Source: Cyanidiococcus yangmingshanensis
Lineage: Eukaryota; Rhodophyta; Bangiophyceae; Cyanidiales; Cyanidiaceae
Direction of reading: 5' to 3'
Assembly (NCBI GenBank): GCA_013995675.1
Contig: VWRR01000005.1
Coordinates: forward strand, 248,001 to 312,000
Length of the DNA: 64,000 nucleotides
The stretch's first letter is position 1; each line of letters starts with the position of its first letter. Shown piece after piece: positions 10,315-21,560 of this stretch. The notes below the pieces were generated by a model. That model searched no databases, was not told where the DNA came from, and saw only the letters and a program-made list of their open reading frames with translations. Position numbers and translations under genes: made by a program.

Positions 10315-11599
10315 TCAGAGGACTCCGCTAGCCCTTGGCCGGACACAGGCCGCACCGTAATTTTCGACTTTTTGGAATGTGTGACCAAACATCTGCGTCT
10401 CTTGCACTTGAGCTACTCGACGCTCCCGCGCGTCCCCAAACGGCATTTCCGAGACGGATTCCATCACACCAGGAGTATTGGCCATCCGTACATCCAGTCC
10501 CAGGAGACGAAATCCCCGTTCGCCAGCTGTGCATCCTCCGTGCCGCGCCAAGCCGCTTCCAGGCTCGATCTATGCCCAGCGATTGCTTACCGGTCACTGC
10601 CGGAATGCAGTCCTCCGCATGAAGATCCAGCACGACCAACCTACAGCTCCCGTTCATACAACGTATCCAATAAACGAAGATAACTCGCTTTTCCGAAGCA
10701 CCGTGGATGGATCACATCCGTCTTTGGATTCGCGAGCCAAACGCCACCTCTGATCCCGACTAGCTCCCTAAAACCCCGAGAAATAGGATGAAACTTCGAT
10801 GCACTGCTGCTCCTGTAAAGCCATTCACCACTGACGATAGAGTACGGTGATGCAGCGCTGTCTCGATAGATCGGTGGCTTCGACTGTATGACTCGCTGTC
10901 GGCGCCAAAGCAGGTCTCTCACGACGCGAACGCCAACGCTCTATCCCGCAAGCGAGTACAATGCATCATCATCGGCAAGCATAGCGTTATTGATTGACCT
11001 CGAGCGTATCACTTCTGGGTTTATATCTCCGTTTCATCTTCCCGAGCTCGCTCTCATCATCGATCGGATCTTGATCTACCACAGAGCTACTCACAATACT
11101 GATTTCATGAGGAACGTCTCCACATCTGGGTAGATTTCTCATCACCCTCGTCAACGTTGATAAGATCAACCTTCATTACATCATCGTCTTTATCGACAGG
11201 ATCATGATCAACGTTGTTGTTGTTGGGGCCAATCTTCATTACATCATCGTCTTTATCGACAGGATCATGATCAACGTTGTTGTTGTTGGGATCCTTGTTG
11301 GTGCTCGTGTTGTCGTCAGCGGCGGCCACGTCGCTCGCGACCCCATTGGCCACCGAGTCAGGGCTTTGGGGTTGGCTCTCCCACGAGACCGCGGAACGCT
11401 TCTGTTGCTGGTCAATAAACCGAGAAGGTTTGACCCGAGACGTTCTAAGGAGATATCGTTCAGTTCTGGTGAACGACCAGTACGTCGGCTCTACGTAGGC
11501 TCGTTTACTCGCCTCGGTTTCGTTGCACGAGTGCGGCGTTTTACGCAGTTCTGTGTGTGGGTGTGCGGCGTTTCTTCCCAACGTTTGGTGGTCGTTCAT
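10315..11599 (-). CDS. Unrecognised, frame-fragmented coding region
   Basis: The minus strand here carries a chain of protein-like pieces in successive frames. The piece at 11599-11105 (164 codons) starts with ATG, holds YWSFTRTERYLLRTSR and then an acidic 21-residue tandem repeat (NNNNVDHDPVDKDDDVMK). Further pieces lie at about 11169-10987, 10960-10641, 10657-10490 and 10551-10315; the last contains ESVSEMPFGDARERR and GHTFQKVENYG. Reading 5' to 3', the likely frames step by +1 each time, as in the conserved broken genes of this window. No domain is recognised, so function is unknown. It could be one gene with several indels, a gene with introns, or partly chance open frames. Confidence 0.35.
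11171..11290. repeat. Tandem repeat, 57-bp identical copies, period 63
   Basis: Copies at 11171-11227 and 11234-11290 are identical over 57 bp with a period of 63 bp, a multiple of three. On the minus strand they encode two copies of an Asn/Asp-rich 21-residue unit. The in-frame period supports coding on that strand. Confidence 0.85.
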
Positions 11600-12646
11600 G
11601 TTTGGGCGTACTGCTCGCTTTGGTGAGGCAGCAGTCGACGCCGCTGCAGTATACGCGCTCGACTTTGACGGCGTCCTCTGTGACTCGGTAGAAGAGCTCA
11701 GCCGTTGTGCCTACTATGCGGCACTGGTTGCGTTCCCAGAGCAGTTAGAGGCGCCACGCTGGACGGGACACGGGGGTCTACGGGAGTCCGGGGACGCCGA
11801 ACCAGCGAGCGCAGCGGACTCAGGAGCGTGTCGATCCCGAGACGAGTGCAGGAACGCCCCCGCCATTGGCGACAACAACAACAACAACAACAACACAGCC
11901 TTTGTCTGTCCCGGAGAGTGTCTGGAGTGCAACGCCACCGGCATGGTTATTGGACAAGATGCGAAAACTGCGTCCGTATATTGAAACCGGTTATGAGAGC
12001 ATTCTTTTGGTGCGAATGCTGGTTGAGGAGCGTCTCGTGTCAGGAGCGTGGAGAACGGCGTCCTCGTCCGCTGACGGTAGGCGAAATCGCTGCCAACTGG
12101 AAGTCCGTTCTTCATGACCGACTGTTGCGAGACTGGGCACTGGAACCAGCGTTTCTGATCGAGCTCTTCGGTGCTGTGCGGGACGCCTGGATAGCTCGTG
12201 ACAAACAGTCGTGGTTGGCACTGAATGCGATCTATCCCGGGGTGGTGGATGCACTCAACCTCAGCCAGGAGCCCGTCTATGTGGTTACAACGAAGCAGGA
12301 ACGCTTCGTGTCATTGATTCTGGAAAATGCCGGTATTCGCCAGGATCGCATTCCATCCGCGAACGTGTATGGCCTCGAACGGGGCTTGACAAAAATCACT
12401 GCAATCAAGGAGATATTGCGAAGAGAGCAAGAGAAACACGGGGATCATACGCGAAAAGTCATCGTGCATTTCGTGGAGGACCGCTTAGAGGCGCTGGAGG
12501 CAGCGTCGATCTCGTTGCTTGGTGCACCGGTCACTTACCATCTTGCGACATGGGGTTATAATGACCCTGCACAACGAGCACGAGCCGAGAAACACCCATT
12601 CATCGAACTACTCGATTTGCCAACATTCACCATGAAGATGCATTAG
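11598..12646 (+). CDS. HAD-like hydrolase of the algal/plant/cyanobacterial type (two +1 frame breaks)
   Basis: Haloacid-dehalogenase-fold protein of a family shared by plants, algae and cyanobacteria; its substrate is not known. ATG 11598 leads into the nucleophile motif YALDFDGVLCDS. The second frame holds LDKMRKLRPYIETGYESILL followed by RMLVEERL. The third holds LTVGEIAANW, YPGVVDALNL, the motif II block VYVVTTKQERF, IYGL-like NVYGLERG, and motif IV VIVHFVEDRLEAL, ending with NWGYN-like TWGYNDPAQRARA and LPTFTMKMH. The three parts lie in frames stepping +1 each time; the breaks fall between 11760 and 11940 and between 12039 and 12072. The first linker carries a (AAC)7 tract. The family call is firm; plastid or cytosolic location cannot be told. 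Confidence 0.82.
11874..11894. repeat. (AAC)7 microsatellite inside the HAD gene
   Basis: Seven AAC units in the variable linker between the nucleophile motif and the helical cap. As a triplet tract its own length changes would not shift the frame. It gives Asn7 in the first frame and Thr7 in the next. Confidence 0.9.
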
Positions 12647-13478
12647 GCCCGGATTGGTGGGGGTTTGATTGAACCAATCACATACGACCTGTGACAAGGA
12701 GACAAGCCTACAAGAAACTCCTCCCATGGGCCTCAACCCCGGCGACTTTTTGGGACCACCGATCGATGAATATCTATCTAGGGTGCTAGAGGACCAAAGC
12801 CAGGCGGACGGTCAAAACCGGGGCCTTGGGCAGCGTCGGCACGTGACCATTGTTGTGAAAACCAGGCAATGACCCGTAAATGCTCCGACTCTTCAAATAT
12901 TGGCCGACTGCCACTCGGATGTGCTTGAGTCGTCTCTGCGGCGACGATGTAGTTTAGTTTACCTGTGATGGATCTTGCGTCTCCTCTGTAGTGTCTCCAT
13001 GGATTGCACGTGATGCAGTACGCGAAGATTCATGTATTATAGGCGTACGTTGGCAATCGACACTGCTTTGGTTGCTTGCATTCGTGAAGGACCAGGGACT
13101 CTTATCGGCTTCAGAGAGCGTTCTAGGATCTGCCTCGTCACCACCATGTATCGATATCGAACATGTTTGCGTCCGTTGTGGGCCGTGTGCGCACGTCTTG
13201 AAAGTGACTGTGCTCGTCAGATTTCAAGCCTGTTGCCAGGACCATACAGGGCTGCAAAAGCAGATGCACGTGACCCATGTCGGTGACGTGAAATGCGTTG
13301 CGAATGCCTGAACTAGGCAGTGGCGAGCGTCAGCCATGGAGAACGAGCAGCGAGCAGTAGCCAACGGTCAGCGACAATCTGCCGGGAACTCACACACACA
13401 CACACTCTCTCGGTAAGCCTGATAAACGGACGTTAACACGGACGTCAAGCAGAGAAGCAGCACGGGATGCGACCGAGC
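12647..13478. other. Intergenic between HAD gene and RanBPM-like gene
   Basis: 832 bp. A 48-codon frame from ATG 12726 (MGLNPGDFLGPPIDEYLSRV and onward, stop at 12872) looks protein-like at its start but is too short and unmatched to call. A (CA)7 tract lies at 13391-13405, close to the 3' end of the RanBPM-like gene. Confidence 0.5.
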
Positions 13479-15924
13479 TCACAAGAGATGCTTTGCCTGG
13501 ACCAGCGCCATGTATCCGGCGCCGTGTTCCACTTCGGCCACCATGACCGTGTTCAAATGTTGCATCATCCGCACGAGGTATGAGGCTGCATCCTGGGATG
13601 CTCCAGCTGGTCGCGCTCGACATGGTCGCTCCAGTAACATCGCCCGATTCAGGGCTACAGCGGCCAACGCCCGCCTCTTTTGGAGCCACTCAGCTGAGAG
13701 AGTCCGAGAGTCTGCATGCGCCAAGAGAACGAGGTGCTGCAGTATAAAGAGGCGAATCAGTCGACGATACTCCTCCTCGCGTACACCTTGTCTGGAGACG
13801 AAGCCGTGACCCTGCGCACGATTCCTGCTCGGGGTTTGATTGGGGCTCGGTTCGGGGTCACTGCATTCATCCGAGAGCAATTTGTTTGGTCCAAAATCCA
13901 GAGCGGATTCATTCGTGTTCTCTTCAAGAAGGGGCCACAGTCGCTCATAAGCATACTGTAGGGCTTCGTAGTCCTGATGTGGCTGTTCCTTAAGCCGATG
14001 GAGCATTTCCATAAATCGTTGGCACTGAAGGAGGACGACTGCGAGCTGCCGATCCAGTGTCGCATCATCCGCCAGCGAACTCAGCTCAAAAACGGATGCA
14101 GAGGGACCAAAGAGACCCGGGTAGTACTCTCGTCCGAGCTCGCTAGCTTGATCGAGATCACCTCTTTGAATACATTTGAGGATCGATGCCCTCAGTTTCG
14201 CATCCTTCAGTGCCTGAGCGAGTCGCTCTCGTCGCTGCGGCTGACACGCTTCCCTCTCTGGCTTGGTCGAACTGCACGTTGTGCTGTCGGCTCGATCATC
14301 AAAGCAATCTGGGTAGACAATCTGCGCAAAGGCCGTCGCTGTCTCCACATACCCTTCGGTGAGTAGGTAATCGAGTACGGCTGTCTCTGTTAAGAGTTGT
14401 TCATCCAGCGTCACTGTGCCGTTATCATCGGGATCATGAACCACTTGGCTTGTCACAATCGAGTTCAGAAACCGTTCGACCTCTTCCTCTACGTATGCCT
14501 CGATGTCAAAGAGGAATGGCTTCTGACCAAAATTCGCCTCGAGGATCTCGCCAACAGTGCGCATACCAATGACAGGATACCAGGCCTCATGGCCTGACAG
14601 CCACGGATGAGCAGTCGTCGTTGTCGTCGAAGTCATTGCTGTTCGGACCGCCGCTACCTCCACTGGCACTACTGCTGGTACTGCTGCTTGCGCTTCTGTT
14701 GCCTTGCGATGTCTCGAGGCTACGGCGAGAGCGAGTGGGTCGCACGTTCCGAAACGCTCGTTTCAAACGAGCCCCCTCCTTGGTAAAGAATACTTCACCC
14801 GTCACACAGTTCCAACAGCATCCCACCGTATCTCCGGTTGTGTACGTAGGTCCATAAGCGGAGCCTACACCAGAGTCTCGGAAGATGTGTCCATCATCAC
14901 CGTGATAGCCAATACTGTTCTTCTCCCAGCCGGGTAGACGCTCAAGTGCAACATCGCTCGTGCACAAGCCGAGGCCAATGAAACCCTCAGCACCCGCCGA
15001 TATCACCGTCATCTCGTAGTAATAGAGGCATACCTCTGTGGGGATGAATACGTTCGCCCGAACGGCGGCTGCATCCGAGTCGAGCTTGCCAGGGCCAACG
15101 TAGTAAGCTCGACGCGGCCGGTCAGTGTTCTTCTCAAGGTCAATACCAGCCGCTTTGTCGTCATTGGACCAATGCGTAGGAAAACGAGATGGAGGTTGGG
15201 TCAATGCTGGCCAACTGGATGAGCGTTTGCGACTAGAACATTTTGACCGACCTGGGCCAATCTCCACGACCCGACAAGCGAGACGACGATGACGATGCCG
15301 ACGAGCCCGAGTACGTACAGAGGCTTCCTCACTGGCGTCAACCATTGCCTCGTCGTCATAGCTGGAGTAGGCCTGCTCGACTGCAGACTCGTCTTCTTCA
15401 GTCGATTCGTCGGCAAGAGTCTCGTCAAACAGCCCCATATGGCCATACGCAGCGAGATATGGCAGCTCTGGCTCTTTCCAAGCGCGATACCAGTCACCGA
15501 ACCGCCGAATACACCACTGCTGCCGATCCAACTCATCCATAAGGCAGCCAAACTTCAAAATCTCGCTCCAGCACACACTTGGTGGTTCTAAACCTGTCCG
15601 ACGTCTGTCTTGATCACGCCTTCCCAACGGTGGTACCTCTCCGGTCGCTGGCACCATCGAGCTCGCCTGCAGAATCCGCTCTCGTTTCCTCGAGGGCAGC
15701 AGTGGGTTTGAAAGCCAACCCGCCTGCTCCATGTTGATGAAGAGCTCGAACACTGTCACTGCGGAAACCGCCGCCTCCACCTCTGCCAGCGTAAAGCCAG
15801 TGGCTTCGCTGGAGCCACCCGTGTGCCCGTCACTAGCGTGCGTCGTCCCTTCAGGAAGACGCGCATCTATCGCCCCCGTCTCCGAACAAGAGTCACTACG
15901 GTTCATGGCACCCGAAATGAGCAT
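13479..15924 (-). CDS. RanBPM/GID1-type SPRY-LisH-CTLH-CRA protein (one +1 frame break)
   Basis: Core scaffold subunit of the GID/CTLH ubiquitin ligase, known as RanBP9/RanBP10 in animals. From ATG 15924 (a second ATG is at 15906) an N-terminal region leads to the SPRY domain: YYVGPGKLDSDAAAVRANV, YYYEMTVISAG, GFIGLGLCTSDVALERLPGW, SIGYHGDDGH, GEVFFTKEGARLKRAF. A Ser-rich insert follows, then the rest of SPRY (WYPVIGMRTVGEILEANFGQ-like, FLFDIEAYV), a LisH-like helix pair (LTETAVLDYLLTEGYVETA), CTLH (RASILKCIQRGDLDQASEL) and a CRA-type C-terminus. The SPRY and the later part lie in frames that differ by +1; the change is between about 14690 and 14600, inside or just after the Ser/Asp-rich insert, so an intron in the insert cannot be fully excluded. 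The domain order is complete. Confidence 0.85.
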
Positions 15925-16178
15925 GATCCGCTAAGGTAACGACCACAGTGGCCACCCAGACACGCTGCGCTGCAACGGAAACACAAGCTTGCTCAGCGGA
16001 ACAGGAGAGGCCCAGGTAGCCCGTACCAACGCTCGTTCGCAACGCGTCCCGTTGACGTTTTCGTCTCGGTGGTGGATGAGTTCTCCGGGTTACTTGCCAA
16101 CACTCGAGAAGCGCACTAGTTGGCGGGAGCGATCGGGACCACGTTGTATCGTTCTGCAGACAGGAGATAACTTTGTTG
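15925..16178. promoter_or_regulatory. Divergent promoter region
   Basis: 254 bp separate the starts of the RanBPM-like gene (-) and LSm6 (+), so the control regions of both must lie here or overlap. No clear TATA box is seen. Confidence 0.45.
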
Positions 16179-16454
16179 ATGGCCAGCGGTGGATCAGAGT
16201 CCCTGGAACGTGCGGTTGCACCGCCAGCCACCAAGACACCTACGCGCTTCCTTCGAAACGCTTTAGGTCGTGCTGTCGTTGTGAAACTGAATAATGGTAC
16301 AGAGTATCGGGGGAAACTGGTTTGTTTAGATGGTTACTTGAATATTGTATTGGAGAACTCTGCGGAGTTTGTGAACGGAGAGCTGAAGAGGCGCTACGGG
16401 GATACGCTCCTGCGCGGGAGCAACGTCCTCTACGTTGGAACGATTACCGAGTGA
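16179..16454 (+). CDS. LSM6: U6 snRNA-associated protein LSm6
   Basis: Subunit of the heptameric LSm rings, LSm1-7 in mRNA decapping and LSm2-8 on U6 snRNA. The 91-residue product is a complete Sm fold: FLRNALGRAVVVKLNNGTEY, then the Sm1 motif YRGKLVCLDGYLNIVLEN, and Sm2 RYGDTLLRGSNVLYVGT. The DGYLN and RGSNVLYV signatures separate LSm6 from SmF. The best start is ATG 16179; an in-frame TTG pair lies just before it. A second ring subunit, LSm5, lies about 29 kb away on the other strand. The frame is intact. Confidence 0.93.
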   Translation: MASGGSESLERAVAPPATKTPTRFLRNALGRAVVVKLNNGTEYRGKLVCLDGYLNIVLENSAEFVNGELKRRYGDTLLRGSNVLYVGTITE

Positions 16455-16895
16455 CCGCGAGCGACCGACGCGCTTTCGTAGCGCTTACAAATCGACATGA
16501 AGTATTCGAAAAGCTTTCTTCAAGCATAAATAACGAATCTAGGCTCTGTGTTCACTTGCGCGTACGTTGGTATGCGGTGATCACGAGCGGACTCTGTGGA
16601 AGCCTCACTGGTAGCACTGTGCGACTGAGTCGATATAGTCCCATGCAAGTATGCGGCTTGATCCCTGGTAGCGAACCAATCGCTTGTTGATAGCTTCAAG
16701 TCGCGCTTTGAACTGTTTTGTTCGTCTTGTCTATGGAACGTGTGACGCAAACGCTCACCAGGAACCCTGTTAACGCCCAAGTTCGAAGCGTTTCTGTGTA
16801 TTCAGAATTCGTTTCTGTTCATTGACGTTTTGGCGCTGGTGGACGGACGCGATAGCGTGTTCAGTGGCCGCTCCTAATCAAGTAGTGGTCGCTGG
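16455..16895. other. Convergent spacer
   Basis: 440 bp between the 3' ends of LSm6 and the BIN4-like gene. No gene or repeat seen. Confidence 0.55.
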
Positions 16896-17549
16896 TCAAG
16901 CACCGTCCAAGTTATCCGCAGCGATGCTACCGCCACATAAGAACGGTTCCAGCGTTCCACGGATTAACTGGACAGACTCGCCATCCGTCGAGGACGGGAA
17001 CACGTATGTGACCTGATTGAGCACGGCTTCGACCCGCTGATTAGCCAGGTCTACGATGAGACCCGAGCCGCGCAGTGGAAACGAACGCGTCTCGTAAACG
17101 ACCCCTTTGAGATCCAAACAGAGTCGAATGTCACCTGTATCCTGTTGATGGGCCCACTTCACACAACCGATGGTGCCGCTGTCGCCAGAGAGGTCGAACG
17201 TATCGTCCTCGAACACCAGGAGCGCAGTCTTCTCGCTTTCTTTGATGACACGCTCAGGTCGCAACTGCAGGTTGATGGTTTCTCTGACCGCACTTGGTGC
17301 CTCCTGTGTCGCTTTCTCTTCCCTCGTCTCTACCTCGGTACCATCTGTTGTGCTTCGTTCAAGATCCAACGTCAACGCAAGTTCTCTTGCCGCAACCTCC
17401 GTCTGATCCGACAGCACTTTGCGGGGAACGAGTTCCGCCTCAGGAGGAGGCGCGCGTTTTCGACTGCTCTGCCCCAGAGACGTACTTTTCGTCGTCTTCA
17501 CAGCGTCGTCGGTCTCTTTACCGATATAACTACTGATTTCTGCTTGCAT
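16896..17549 (-). CDS. BIN4: BIN4/MID-like topoisomerase VI-associated protein
   Basis: In plants BIN4 binds DNA and associates with the topoisomerase VI complex needed for endoreduplication. The 217-residue product has a Lys/Arg/Glu-rich, probably unstructured first half with KRAPPPEAELVPRK, then the family core at about residues 110-205: FDLSGDSGTIGCVKW, LCLDLKGVVYETRSFPL, IVDLANQRVEAVLNQV and RGTLEPF. I match this from memory of plant BIN4 (SGD-G--G-V, LDLKG--YK, IEAIMNDF, GTLEGF). It lacks other known domains. It is shorter than plant BIN4 (about 450 residues), as expected if only the C-terminal core is kept. ATG 17549 is the first in-frame start. Confidence 0.65.
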   Translation of the reverse strand: MQAEISSYIGKETDDAVKTTKSTSLGQSSRKRAPPPEAELVPRKVLSDQTEVAARELALTLDLERSTTDGTEVETREEKATQEAPSAVRETINLQLRPERVIKESEKTALLVFEDDTFDLSGDSGTIGCVKWAHQQDTGDIRLCLDLKGVVYETRSFPLRGSGLIVDLANQRVEAVLNQVTYVFPSSTDGESVQLIRGTLEPFLCGGSIAADNLDGA

Positions 17550-19103
17550 AATCGCGATTCACCAACTTTGCTGCGATAAGACGCAACCGGAAGAAGCCTG
17601 AAAAGTATGAACGGAGTAAAGAATTAGGTCCCGCGCCGGACCATCATCGTCTTATCCGTTTGACCGGAAACGCACTTCCTGAACAGAACCGTCTGCATAT
17701 AAATCGCGTTCGGGCTCGCTGTCGCAACAGCGAACACCATAAACCTTGCGCAGTGTCTACGGCCCATAGGCAGAAGATTACTCGAAGCGAACCATCATCT
17801 ATTCAACGTAAACCTATTTATCAGCGGGGTATCCGTTTCGTATTTGACCAGCACTGGCCTCGAAGAACTCATTCGACGTGCAGAGCTCGATTCGAATGGA
17901 GAACGCTCACTCTACAGGTTCTCTCGCTTCGATGATTCGAGCAAGTCTTGCTGAGAAGCCTAATAACCTAATCGCTGAGCAGGAACGTGATTCGTGGCGT
18001 CTACTCGAGCACTGGTAGATCAACCTCAAGTACGCGCTTCCCAGAGGTGGTCTCGCATGAACGATCCTTGTTCGAGAGGGATTTGATCATCACTTTCGAG
18101 CTAGATGCGAAGATCTATTCGTTGACTCTGTCTTGGACTGGGTTCATCCGACCTCCGGAATACCCGGAAAACAACCTGAGGTATAGGAGCGTATTCAGCG
18201 GCTTCGATCCGGAACGACTCGTCCGAAAGACCACTCGTTTGATCCTCGTCGACAATACAGGACTCTTCACCTTTTCTCCTTGTCGCTTGGACATATTCAG
18301 CATGCGTTTCTGTGACAACAGCACACGTCATAGCGGGACGGCCTGGGACAAGGAACCGTATACCAGCACTATCCAGCGCGAACAAAGCCGTCTATCGTTC
18401 TGAGAGTTCCCTTTCGAGAGCTCTCCTCCACGACGCTTATCACTGGTTGCCTGACTATACATGCAGGGAACTATTCACGTCATAGTGAGCGCTACCTGGC
18501 CCGTGTGCAGTTTACCAGCTCGTCTGCTTCGCCCACGCTGCCGAAGCACGCTTGCTCGTTGACGGGTTGCGCCCGAACGAGAACCTACTATGTTGAGATC
18601 TAATAATCAAACGGCACGCGTGATGAGGCACTTAAATATCACAGCATCAGGTGGACGTAATCAAATAGATTATCGTCGATAAAGTTTCCTCATCGCCACC
18701 GCAACAAGTGGCGACAACCTACTCGCCCCACAACTAGTTCTATCGCGTAACAAACGAGCCCCTGAACGTTCATCCAACAGCCCTAGGCGGAACTCGCTTC
18801 TAACCAAACGCCCAACTAGCGTATGATTCACTTCTCTTGGAGAAAATCTCTTTCCGCGTCGTCTCTATCCGAAGCAGCGAGACTTTCTGAACCAACTTGG
18901 AGAGCGCTACCGGTGGTGGATACCCCGGCAAGGTGTCGCTCGCACCCGCCCCGCTACAGGACTAGCGCTGGAGCCGGTTCAGGCGAACTCGGGTCCGTGA
19001 GACTTCTGAAGCTGGATCGACTGGACAGGCTCATCCAATTTACGCTCATTGTGCTCGCCAGTGTGGATATGTCTCCCGAGGCGCTTTAAAAATCGATAGT
19101 CAA
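17550..19103. other. Intergenic, no gene supported
   Basis: 1.55 kb between the divergent BIN4-like and SUV3 genes. Open frames at 17987-18403 (+) and 18101-18385 (-) overlap each other on opposite strands and match nothing known. AT-rich stretches occur at 18590-18690. Confidence 0.55.
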
Positions 19104-21560
19104 ATGGGGTCGATTGGCACCCAAATGGGTTTGGTGAAGTGGTTGCGAGCCGGCCGAGGCGGGCTATGCCAAGGTTCGCGTTGGTTGCCCTTTTCTTATC
19201 ATCCTCGTCTCCACTGTACACAAAGTGCAGTTTTTAGCAGTGATCTACTTGAACGGAGCGAAATACTCGACGCAGTTCGTAAAGTGCAGCGGTCTGAACT
19301 GTACCGCGAGCGGTTTCGCAGTGAGTGTCAGCTTCCGCCGGGTCTCTGGGATACTGCCGCTCGTAACATATGCGGCTGGAAACTGAAGCGTTTACGTCGT
19401 TGGCTGCGTCATGCTGAAGAGACTTATTCTCCATGGAGAGATCAGGTGAACAAAGACGGCCTGTTTGTCCGTTCGCGGAAGAGCAAGGCTGCCAGCAGCA
19501 ACGACTCCCTCAGGAGCTGATATTCGAGGCCATGCTGACCTATTGTCGCGGCCAGTTTGGCGAGGAGATGACCTCGCTTGCCCGGCTTGCAGCCTGTGCT
19601 GACCTCAGTTTGCCAGCCAGTTGGTTTCCGCTCGCTCGAGCGCGGAAGCGACGAGTGATCTACCATGCCGGGAAGACGAATAGTGGGAAGACGTATCAGG
19701 CGTTGCGGCGTTTTCTCGATGCCGAGTCTGGCGTGTATTGTGGGCCACTGCGACTTCTTGCTTGGGAAGTGTACGATCGTCTAAACAAGCGCGGCATTGC
19801 TTGCATCTTGCGGACTGGCCAAGAGTACGCGATGCCTCCAGGATGGTCATCCGCAACCGAACCGAGCGGGTGCGGTAAACACGCCCTCAAGGATGACGAA
19901 GGAAAGTCAAGATGACGAAGAAGATGATGGTTTTGTGGATCGACTCGAGTCTGGCCACGCAGCGGCTGCGCCTTCGATTGGCGATCACCCTCCTGAGGCG
20001 GACACTGCATCTGTGACAGAGCCTGTTCGCTTCGTATCCTGTACAGTGGAAATGGCAGACCTTTATCGGCCAGTGCAAGTTGCAATCGTAGACGAAGTTC
20101 AAATGATTGCCGAAACCGAGCGCGGAGGTGCCTGGACTCGAGCGATCCTTGGCTTGCCAGCCGACGAGCTTCATCTGTGTGGATGCCCCAGTGCAGTCGA
20201 TATTGTTCGCTCCATTATTGAGGAAGATTGCGGCGAAGAACTCGAGGTGCGCACCTATGATCGTCTAGCGCCGTTGCGGGTATCAGAGAAAGCGCTTGGT
20301 GAGACCGAACGGCAGTGGAGGCAACGCGTTCGTCTCGGTGATTGTTTCGTGGCCTTTTCGAGGCGTGAGCTCTTTCGCATCAAACATCGCTTGGAGCGAA
20401 GCGCTACTTCTCCGCTCCAGTGTGCTGTCATTTACGGTTCGTTGCCACCTGAGACGCGACGCCAGCAGGCCCAGCTCTTTAATGCAGCAGACACGCACAC
20501 GGTTCTTGTGGCGACCGACGCTGTGGGCATGGGTCTCAACCTCAATGTTCGAAGGATCATTTTCTCGTCCCTCGAGAAGTTTGACGGCGTTCGTCGCCGC
20601 CCACTTACTGCTGCAGAGATCTTGCAAATTGCAGGGAGAGCGGGTCGCTATGCCGGCCCAGACCAGCCGATTCATTGCGGTGAAGTAACCGCTTTCCGTC
20701 ACAGCGACATGAAACATCTTCGACGAGTCCTCCACGGTGCTGGTGTGGACGCTCGAGGGTGGCCCAGCTCGATCATGCCAGACAAGGTCACTCGAGCGGG
20801 ACTCAGCCCGACCCGTGAGATGATGGAAGCGTTTGCGGCGCGAAGTGTCGCCGAGGCCGCGTCACTTGATCGTGTCGGAGAGCGCTCGCCGGGAGAGACG
20901 ACACCAAAGCGACCGCCGTTGAGTGAATTGTACGAAAAGTTCGAGCAGTTGGCTCAGGTGGATGCATCGGGACGCTACTTTATCTGTGATCTGTCGGATG
21001 CAAAACGAATCTGTCGCCTTTTGGAACGGGCCCGAATCGCCGAATGGATGGCATTCGATGTGCTCTACACGGCGTCAATGGCACCGCTGAAGCTCGAAGA
21101 TGCCGTGGCATGTGAAGCCATGGTCCAGTTCATGAAGGCCTTCACAACGCGTGGCATAGTGCGACTCGATCTACATGCATGTGGAACGGCTGCGGCATTG
21201 CGCTGGTTGCATCAGTATCCCGGATCGAGTCGCGGACCGCGCAGCGTCACCGAACTGAACGAACTCGAGTCGCTGTACCACGTCTTGGATCTGTACAACT
21301 GGTTTGCGAACCGGTATGCGGATGCATTTGTGGACCGAGATCGTGCTGCTACATTGCGCCTGCATTGCGCAGAAGCAGTCGCCCAGGGTCTCGCGAACCT
21401 CTCTCAGCGCATCGCTGGCCTACCGGATGACCAGAGAGCGAACTCGGAGCAGTCATGGCGCAGACGTCGTCGACGTCGTCCCAATACAAAATCCATCGAA
21501 AGAGAGCGCGCTCGCGTTGGCCAGTGCATTCAGACAATGCTTCCAGTTGGCCCCTGTTGA
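19104..21560 (+). CDS. SUPV3L1: SUV3 mitochondrial RNA helicase (frame breaks)
   Basis: ATP-dependent DExH-box RNA helicase of the mitochondrial degradosome. The N-terminus from ATG 19104 is basic and fits a presequence. Then come LPASWFPLARARKRRVIYHAG, Walker A KTNSGKT at about 19668, SGVYCGPLRLLAWEVYD, the SCTVEM motif, the DEVQMI box with WTRAILGLPADELHLCG, and in the second RecA domain DCFVAFSRRELF, CAVIYGSLPPETRR, VATDAVGMGLNL and IAGRAGRY. The C-terminal SUV3 domain follows, and the product ends with a basic tail. The gene is in three pieces: the frame moves by -1 (or twice +1) between 19420 and 19520, and by +1 between 19800 and 19915. The second break falls in a variable acidic insert just before SCTVEM. 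Confidence 0.9.

Noticed and set aside
10297-10320. GGTTCGAATGC, resembling a tRNA T arm
   Set aside because: The closing pair of the stem is mismatched, no A box or matching acceptor strand lies upstream.
13391-13405. (CA)7 tract
   Set aside because: Simple sequence near a 3' end; not given any function.
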